From positions 1-12,034 of the forward strand of contig CAIXOY010000391.1 in NCBI GenBank assembly GCA_903921135.1: a stretch of 12,034 nt of DNA, in the 5' to 3' direction. The DNA is from an uncultured Gammaproteobacteria bacterium. Lineage in GTDB: Bacteria > Pseudomonadota > Gammaproteobacteria > Pseudomonadales > UBA5518. The position numbers and the translations under genes were made by a program. Positions 7,402 through 12,034 of this stretch are shown here, in pieces (position 1 is the first letter of the stretch; every line of letters starts with the position of its first letter). The notes beneath the pieces were generated by a model. The model did no database searches, was not told the DNA's origin, and saw only the letters and a program-made list of their open reading frames with translations.

Positions 7402-8349
7402 TCACTCCACCTTGCTCCATCCGGCGCCGGGGTCGAAAGTTGTGAGCGCTGCCCCGGCCTTTGCGGAGTCCTCGCCCCGATCCTGCTGGTACACCACGCC
7501 GTCGTGGCTGATCAGGAAGGTCTGGACGCCGCTCACGCGGTAGCTCGCGGGGTAAGCCACTACCGCGAATCCACCCTTCAGCAGCCCGCCCTCGAGATAA
7601 TCGCGCGCGCCACCCTCTGCCGATGCTCCCTGCGACGTCAGGAGGCGATAGCGGTAGCCGTGATAGGTGCCGCCGTCCTCGCCCTCGCCGGGTGTGTAGC
7701 CCTCGGCCGAGGCGCTGGCCACGAAGGGGCCGACCGGGCTTGCGGGCTCGTCAGGCTGGGTGGGCCAGTAGAGGCCGTCATGCTTGTCCGGCGAACTCAT
7801 GAGCCGCTGCGCGTAAGTGCCTGCGGGAAGTCCGTCGCGGCTTTCAGTGGCGTAGTCGGTCTGCGCATCGACGATGCCGCGCAGGGTCTCGATGGCGCCG
7901 AGCTCGTTACGTCCGATGCGGCGGTACACCATCTCATCGACGCCGGCGTCAGTGTCGAATGCCCATTGCTCGCCCTGCTTCACCAGAGGTACGGGGCTTG
8001 GCCAGCCATCTGCGCCCACCTCCAGGGTGAGTTGTCCGTCTGCGCCCGGCACCAGCGCGTTGGCCTCGTCGTACTGCTCCACGAAGCGGGCCCTGGCGCT
8101 CGCATCCGCCACGGCATCGCCGGAGTCGAGCAGCGCTTCGGCGCGGTCGCCCAGCACGGCGACAAGGGCGGTGGTGTCGTCGGTGCGAGCCGCGGCCACC
8201 AGCGCTGCCACGGCGGCCTCGGCGCTGGGGAATGTGCCGGGTTCGGCGGCGTTCAGCGGCTGCCAGGCATTGCCCAGCAGCGCGATCACTGCAAGCAGGC
8301 GTGCGATGCGCGTGTGGATGGAAGCGTGGGTATGGCGTGAAACGGTCAT
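7402..8349 (-). CDS. DUF2950 family secreted protein
   Basis: A 315-residue protein with a signal peptide (hydrophobic core about 17-30, probable cleavage after NAA at 33-35), hence periplasmic. It carries the DUF2950 signature: FPSAEAAVAALVAAARTDD (40-58) near the N-terminus, AFDTDAGVDEMVYRRIGRNE (130-149), YHGYRYRLLTSQG (229-241), LKGGFAVVAYPASYRVSGVQ (257-276) with TFLISHDGVVYQQD following, and the FDPGAGW ending (305-311). Length is normal for the family and both ends look intact. The biochemical function of DUF2950 is not known to me, and no catalytic motif stands out. It lies 11 bp after the DUF3300 gene. I recall these two families as frequent neighbours, which suggests that they act together. 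Its Shine-Dalgarno is strong and overlaps the DUF3300 stop. Confidence 0.92.
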   Translation of the reverse strand: MTVSRHTHASIHTRIARLLAVIALLGNAWQPLNAAEPGTFPSAEAAVAALVAAARTDDTTALVAVLGDRAEALLDSGDAVADASARARFVEQYDEANALVPGADGQLTLEVGADGWPSPVPLVKQGEQWAFDTDAGVDEMVYRRIGRNELGAIETLRGIVDAQTDYATESRDGLPAGTYAQRLMSSPDKHDGLYWPTQPDEPASPVGPFVASASAEGYTPGEGEDGGTYHGYRYRLLTSQGASAEGGARDYLEGGLLKGGFAVVAYPASYRVSGVQTFLISHDGVVYQQDRGEDSAKAGAALTTFDPGAGWSKVE

Positions 8350-8355
8350 GGCCTG

Positions 8356-8361
8356 CCTCCT
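8356..8361 (-). promoter_or_regulatory. Strong RBS of the DUF2950 gene overlapping the DUF3300 stop codon
   Basis: On the minus strand the DUF3300 stop TGA (8363-8361) runs straight into the Shine-Dalgarno, giving TGAGGAGG, with six bases to the DUF2950 ATG. Ribosomes terminating on DUF3300 would sit on the DUF2950 RBS, which points to translational coupling of the two proteins. Confidence 0.8.
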
Positions 8362-9893
8362 CAGTGTTGGCGCGGTTGTGCGCGTGGCGCAGGAGCCTCG
8401 CGGTTCCTGGGCGCCTGACGCGTGGCCGGAGCCTCGCGCTGCGATGAGGGGCGAGGTGCTGTTTTCATGCTGGCCCTGCCACGCTCGCTGGCGGCTCTTT
8501 CGCGGGCACCGTCACGCGCCCCTGCACCACCGAGCGCGGCGCCGCCGCGATTCTGGCGCAGGGAGCTGTCGGAGCGATCGCCGGAAGGAAGCGGGTAGCC
8601 GCGGTCCGGAGTGATGTCGGGCCTTGCCTCTCGGCTGGCCGGTCTACGCTGCGTTGCGGCGCCAGTGGCTGCAGGGGCGGGCCTGGCTGCAGGTGTGGGT
8701 CTGGCTGCAGGTGTGGGTCTGGCTACAGGTGTGGGTCTGGCTGTTGACGCGCGGTTCGTCGCGTTCTCTCCGCGGTAGGCGGCCATGGGCTTGCCATGCT
8801 GGCCCGCTACCGGGGAGCGCGGCGTGTAGCCTTCCATGCGGTTGCGGTTCTGGTCGAAGCGATTGAAGTAGGCCGGGGTGGCGGGGGCCGCGCCGCGCGG
8901 TTGGCGCGCGGCCTCGCCACGGTAGTGATACGGGTAGCTCGCAGGCGGACGGTAGTAGTGCTGCGGGCGGTAGTTGGGGTAGCGCGGCGCGTAGATGAAG
9001 GTGTTGTGGGGATAGTACGGGCGCGAGCCGTAGTAAACCCCGCCGTAGCCCCAGTTCGGGTAACCGTAGCCGTACCAGTAATCGTTGCCGTGGTGGTGGT
9101 CGTCATCGTCATCGAACATGTTCGCCACGAGTACGCCCGCACCGAAGGCGAGCAGCCCGCCGATCACGGCCTCGCTGGTGCTGATGCCCGAACTGCTCGA
9201 GGTGCTGGCGGGTGCAGCCGGTGCCGGCGCATAGGCCTGTGATGGTTCGTACTGCGGCACATAGACGACCTTGGGGTCCGCCGGCTGTATCACGATGACC
9301 TGTTTTTCCTGCTGTACGGTCTGCTGCACCGTCATCTGTGGCGAGGACGCGAGGTTGCCGGCCGATTGCGCCTGGCGACGCAACCGTTGCACCGACGCCA
9401 GTACGGCGGACTGGTCGGCGCTGAAGGCATCACCGAGTTGGCGCGTCCAGTCGATCTCTCGGCACATCATGTCCATCACGGTCGGGAAGTGGACCAGCGC
9501 CTGAACGCTCGGCGTGAAGCCGGCGGTGTTTGCGGCCGTCGAGAGGGCCTTGTCCTTCAGCGCGGCGTTGTCGATCAGCCAGTTGCCCGCGTCCATCACC
9601 TCCTGCGCGTCGGTGGAGGCGCTCAGTACCTGGGCGAGTATCGGGTCCGGATAGAGCGCGATGGGCGCAGTGAGTTCATCCAGCGCCTCGGGGCTCCAGT
9701 TCGCCGCCTCCTCTGTGGGGGCGGGCGGAGCGGCTTCCGGCGGTGGAGGGGATGGTGCTTGGACCGCGGTGGCGGGCTGCGGGGCCGATGCGGAAGCCCC
9801 ATCGCCGGACTTCGAGCAGCCGGTTGGCACAAGCAGCACGGCGCACAGCGCCAATGCTGATGAAAGGCCGTGCAGATCCGGGCTGACGCGCAT
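8361..9893 (-). CDS. DUF3300 family putative lipoprotein with low-complexity C-terminal tail
   Basis: A 510-residue envelope protein. The N-terminus has a hydrophobic stretch ending in LLVPTGC, making Cys26 a likely lipidation site, though Pro at -3 is not a typical lipobox residue. A Pro/Ala linker (30-62) leads to the DUF3300 domain at about 65-215, recognised by LDELTAPIALYPDPILAQVL (71-90), HFPTVMDMMCREIDWTRQLG (135-154), SVQRLRRQAQSAGNLASSPQ (167-186) and VVYVPQYEP. A glycine-rich hydrophobic segment (241-260) is followed by an Asp5-His3 cluster (261-268), a Tyr/Gly/Asn-rich region (270-325) and a Pro/Ala/Arg-rich basic tail with ARPTPA hexapeptide repeats (385-408). The function of DUF3300 is not known to me. 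The acidic/His cluster could bind metal, which is only an inference. The Shine-Dalgarno AAGGAG (9906-9901) lies seven bases before the ATG and supports this start. Confidence 0.92.
   Translation of the reverse strand: MRVSPDLHGLSSALALCAVLLVPTGCSKSGDGASASAPQPATAVQAPSPPPPEAAPPAPTEEAANWSPEALDELTAPIALYPDPILAQVLSASTDAQEVMDAGNWLIDNAALKDKALSTAANTAGFTPSVQALVHFPTVMDMMCREIDWTRQLGDAFSADQSAVLASVQRLRRQAQSAGNLASSPQMTVQQTVQQEKQVIVIQPADPKVVYVPQYEPSQAYAPAPAAPASTSSSSGISTSEAVIGGLLAFGAGVLVANMFDDDDDHHHGNDYWYGYGYPNWGYGGVYYGSRPYYPHNTFIYAPRYPNYRPQHYYRPPASYPYHYRGEAARQPRGAAPATPAYFNRFDQNRNRMEGYTPRSPVAGQHGKPMAAYRGENATNRASTARPTPVARPTPAARPTPAARPAPAATGAATQRRPASREARPDITPDRGYPLPSGDRSDSSLRQNRGGAALGGAGARDGARERAASERGRASMKTAPRPSSQREAPATRQAPRNREAPAPRAQPRQH
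8665..8742. repeat. 18-bp tandem repeat within the DUF3300 gene
   Basis: The unit ctggctgcaggtgtgggt occurs at 8683-8700 and 8701-8718 exactly, and at 8719-8736 with one change. A degenerate copy with four changes precedes them (8665-8682), and a six-base partial copy follows (8737-8742). The unit is a multiple of three and encodes an ARPTPA-type hexapeptide in the basic tail of the DUF3300 protein, so copy-number change by slippage would keep the frame. Confidence 0.9.
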
Positions 9894-9920
9894 GCGCAGA
9901 CTCCTTGTTGTCGTTTTGGC

Positions 9921-12034
9921 TTATTGGAAAAGCTGCCCGACCTGGAGGTAGAGCGCGCGCTGGTTGTTCTCGCCGATGCCAACCCCGAGATAGACCGGCC
10001 CTATCGGTGAATCCACCCCGAGGAACACGCTGCCGGCATGCACCAGATCGTCGAAGGACGCATCGTGACGGTCGGTCCAGACATTGCCCGCCTCGAGGCT
10101 CGCGCCCACATACACGGGGAAATCCACAGGGAGGAACGACTGCTCGTTCATCCGCCGGTAGTAGGCAAGGTTCAGCATGCCAAGCGTCGTGCCGGCCAGC
10201 GAATTCCGGGTGTAACCGGAGAGATTGAGAAAGCCGCCCAGCGTGTAGGCGCGGCCGGGCATGTCCAGCGCTGAGCTGCCTGCCGCGAGATCCAGATCCG
10301 ACCAGCGCGCCACGAGCAGCAAGGAACTGCGGTCGTGGCTCCAGGCGCCATAGGCCGTGGTGCTCCAGGCGTCGTAGCGATCATCCGCGCCGAGGCTGTC
10401 GACGCTTTCTTCATAGCGGCTGGTGAGGCGCATTCCCGACCGCGGGAAGAAAGCCCGATCCAGCGTATCGATCCGCAGTTCGGTGAACCAGCCCCCGAGG
10501 TCGGCATTGCCGGACGATGCCTCCGGCGGGCCGATCTGTATGTCGGCCTCCGATGTCCCGGCAAAGGCCCCGGCCCGCAAGGACGCGAAATTACCGATCA
10601 GGAACCCGGGGGCAAGCTCGAGCATCTGCTCGTCGACGAGCGCGCGGCCGCGGATTTCGCCCTCGTCGCTCAGGTTGAGTTGGCGCTGGCTGTAGCTGTA
10701 GCGGGTGTCGAGGAAGAAGCGCCGGCCCTTGTCCAGAGGCTGGTAGAACTGCGTCGCGATTTCGGAATCTCCGCCCACTTGCGCCTTGGTGTACCACTCG
10801 CCGCCCAGCGAGTTGAGCCCCCGTGCCCGCCAGCTGCCACGCAGCCCGAATTCGCTGGTGCCGCGGTTGTCCTGGTCCCAGCTCAGGCCGAGCTTCAGAT
10901 AGTTCGCGCCGCCCGGGTGTGCTGTGCCGCGAATGACCAGCGTGGTGGCGCCGGCATCATCGCGGTCGATGCGGTAATCCACCCGCGAGAACTCGTCCAG
11001 GCCATATAGATCCGCGATGTCGCGCTTCAGGGCCTTCTCGTCGAGCTCCGTGCCCGGGCGCTGGCTGATCATGTTGCGCATCAGTTCCTGCGACACGGTG
11101 GCGTCGGTCTCGACGCGAACATGGTCTATGCGTGGCAATTGCAGCGGCGGTGCGGCGGCCACTTGCCTGCTGCCCGAGGGATCCGCGAGTGCCGCCAGTT
11201 GCGAGCCCATCGCCTGTGCGGCGGCGTAGCCGAGCGCGATCGCCTCGTCAGCCATGTCGAAGCTCATGGTCGCCACGCCGGCGTCGTCCAGGGCCGGCAG
11301 GATCAGCACATCGCCCGGACGCATCAGCGAGAGCTGCTGCTCGGAATTCTTGCGGGTCATGATGGTGGTGAGCTGGTCGACCAGCGCCAGCACGTTCTGC
11401 AATTTGTCGCGATCCGACAGCGGCGTGCCTATGTCGATCACGATCAGGCGATCGACTCCCATTCCCTGCACCACATCGACCGGGATGTTCTTCACGATGC
11501 CGCCGTCGACCAGCAGCTTGCCGTCGAGTTCGATCGGCGAGAACACGCCGGGGATGGACATGCTGGCACGCATGGCGATGGCAAGATCGCCTTTGCCGAG
11601 GATTACCGCGTCTCCGGTGGTGATGTCGGTGGCAACCGCGCGGAAGGGGATGGGCAGCTTGTCGAAATCGTCGATGCGCGCGACGTGCGCCACCATCTCG
11701 TGGAGCATCAGGTTGAGATGCTGGCCCTCGATGGCGCCCATGGGCAGGCCGAGCTTGCCGTTCTTGAAGCGCAGCTTGGCCGGGATCAGGTAGTCGTAGT
11801 CTTCTTCCTTGCGCCTGAAACTCTGTTGCTCGCGCGGCGTGGCATCGTTGAAGGCGTACTTCCAGTCGAGGTTGCGTGCGATGCGCTCGACCTCGGCGGC
11901 GTTCAGGCCGTTGCTGGGGTCCACGCCCGCGCCCGCAAAGGTGACCGTGGTCGACGGGTCGACGGGGTAGAAAGCCCAGTCGGTCGCGCTGCTGTAGCCC
12001 GCAGACAGTTTGCCATTGGCCGAGACGAAGGCGC
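9921..12034 (-). CDS. PlpD-like patatin phospholipase with POTRA and outer-membrane beta-barrel; 5' end outside window
   Basis: The frame stays open to the right edge, so the true start lies outside; the GTG at 11924 is treated as internal. Counting from that codon, residues 35-150 match the patatin domain of PlpD-type proteins: SFRRKEEDYDYL, LPIPFRAVATDITTGDAVIL (90-109), AMRASMSIPGVFSPIE and VDGGIVKNIPVD. Asp140 in DGG is the catalytic-dyad aspartate. A POTRA-like domain (about 264-333) and a 16-strand-type barrel (about 340-667) follow, with FLNLSGYTRNS resembling the family's conserved barrel loop. The chain ends LFQ rather than on the usual terminal aromatic residue. Such proteins are type Vd-like: a periplasmically exported lipase passenger tethered to its own barrel. 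The nucleophile elbow GxSxG, normally about ten residues before the segment at residues 5-13, is not in the visible sequence. The gene precedes DUF3300 by 27 bp and is probably co-transcribed with it. Confidence 0.9.
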   Translation of the reverse strand, partial: AFVSANGKLSAGYSSATDWAFYPVDPSTTVTFAGAGVDPSNGLNAAEVERIARNLDWKYAFNDATPREQQSFRRKEEDYDYLIPAKLRFKNGKLGLPMGAIEGQHLNLMLHEMVAHVARIDDFDKLPIPFRAVATDITTGDAVILGKGDLAIAMRASMSIPGVFSPIELDGKLLVDGGIVKNIPVDVVQGMGVDRLIVIDIGTPLSDRDKLQNVLALVDQLTTIMTRKNSEQQLSLMRPGDVLILPALDDAGVATMSFDMADEAIALGYAAAQAMGSQLAALADPSGSRQVAAAPPLQLPRIDHVRVETDATVSQELMRNMISQRPGTELDEKALKRDIADLYGLDEFSRVDYRIDRDDAGATTLVIRGTAHPGGANYLKLGLSWDQDNRGTSEFGLRGSWRARGLNSLGGEWYTKAQVGGDSEIATQFYQPLDKGRRFFLDTRYSYSQRQLNLSDEGEIRGRALVDEQMLELAPGFLIGNFASLRAGAFAGTSEADIQIGPPEASSGNADLGGWFTELRIDTLDRAFFPRSGMRLTSRYEESVDSLGADDRYDAWSTTAYGAWSHDRSSLLLVARWSDLDLAAGSSALDMPGRAYTLGGFLNLSGYTRNSLAGTTLGMLNLAYYRRMNEQSFLPVDFPVYVGASLEAGNVWTDRHDASFDDLVHAGSVFLGVDSPIGPVYLGVGIGENNQRALYLQVGQLFQ

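Noticed and set aside
8665..8742. Short direct repeats as a possible CRISPR array
   Set aside because: The copies are contiguous with no spacers, are 18 bp long, and encode an in-frame hexapeptide within the DUF3300 gene.
11922..11924. GTG as the start of the patatin gene
   Set aside because: The same frame continues open to the window edge with strong coding composition, and a start here would omit the N-terminal part of the patatin fold. The true start is outside.

Overview
The window is GC-rich, densely coding DNA, most likely from a Gram-negative proteobacterium. A gammaproteobacterium, perhaps marine or sediment-dwelling, is my best guess. The evidence is an outer-membrane patatin/beta-barrel protein, a lipoprotein-like DUF3300 protein, a membrane-anchored multiheme cytochrome c and two sulfatases. 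The taxon is inferred from gene content and not proven. I see no rRNA, tRNA, CRISPR array, insertion sequence or phage gene.

Left region, plus strand, 1-1848. The 3' end of a sulfatase gene overlaps by ATGA the start of a compact PLP-dependent Orn/Lys/Arg decarboxylase-family gene. The pair is almost certainly translationally coupled. The next gene runs the other way and ends only 63 bp beyond, with no clear terminator between them.

Middle region, minus strand, 1912-6041. Reading leftward, a secreted Cys-type sulfatase is followed by a strong intrinsic terminator (4426-4458). Then comes a separately transcribed gene for an 812-residue membrane-anchored octaheme cytochrome c with HEAT-like and TPR repeats. 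All eight CXXCH motifs lie in the first 473 residues and the helical repeats in the C-terminal 300.

Right region, minus strand, 6204-12034. Four tightly spaced genes (gaps of 27, 11 and 19 bp) form one likely operon. In transcription order they are: a PlpD-like patatin phospholipase fused to POTRA and beta-barrel domains (5' end outside the window); a DUF3300 putative lipoprotein with a Tyr/Gly-rich and Pro/Ala/Arg-rich tail; a secreted DUF2950 protein whose Shine-Dalgarno overlaps the DUF3300 stop; and an uncharacterised polytopic membrane protein. All four are predicted to be envelope proteins, so the operon looks like an undescribed cell-envelope module.

The points most worth a second look are: the absence of the expected patatin nucleophile elbow, and the unexplained residues in its place at the window edge; the four-gene envelope operon; the octaheme/HEAT/TPR fusion; and the sulfatase-decarboxylase overlap.
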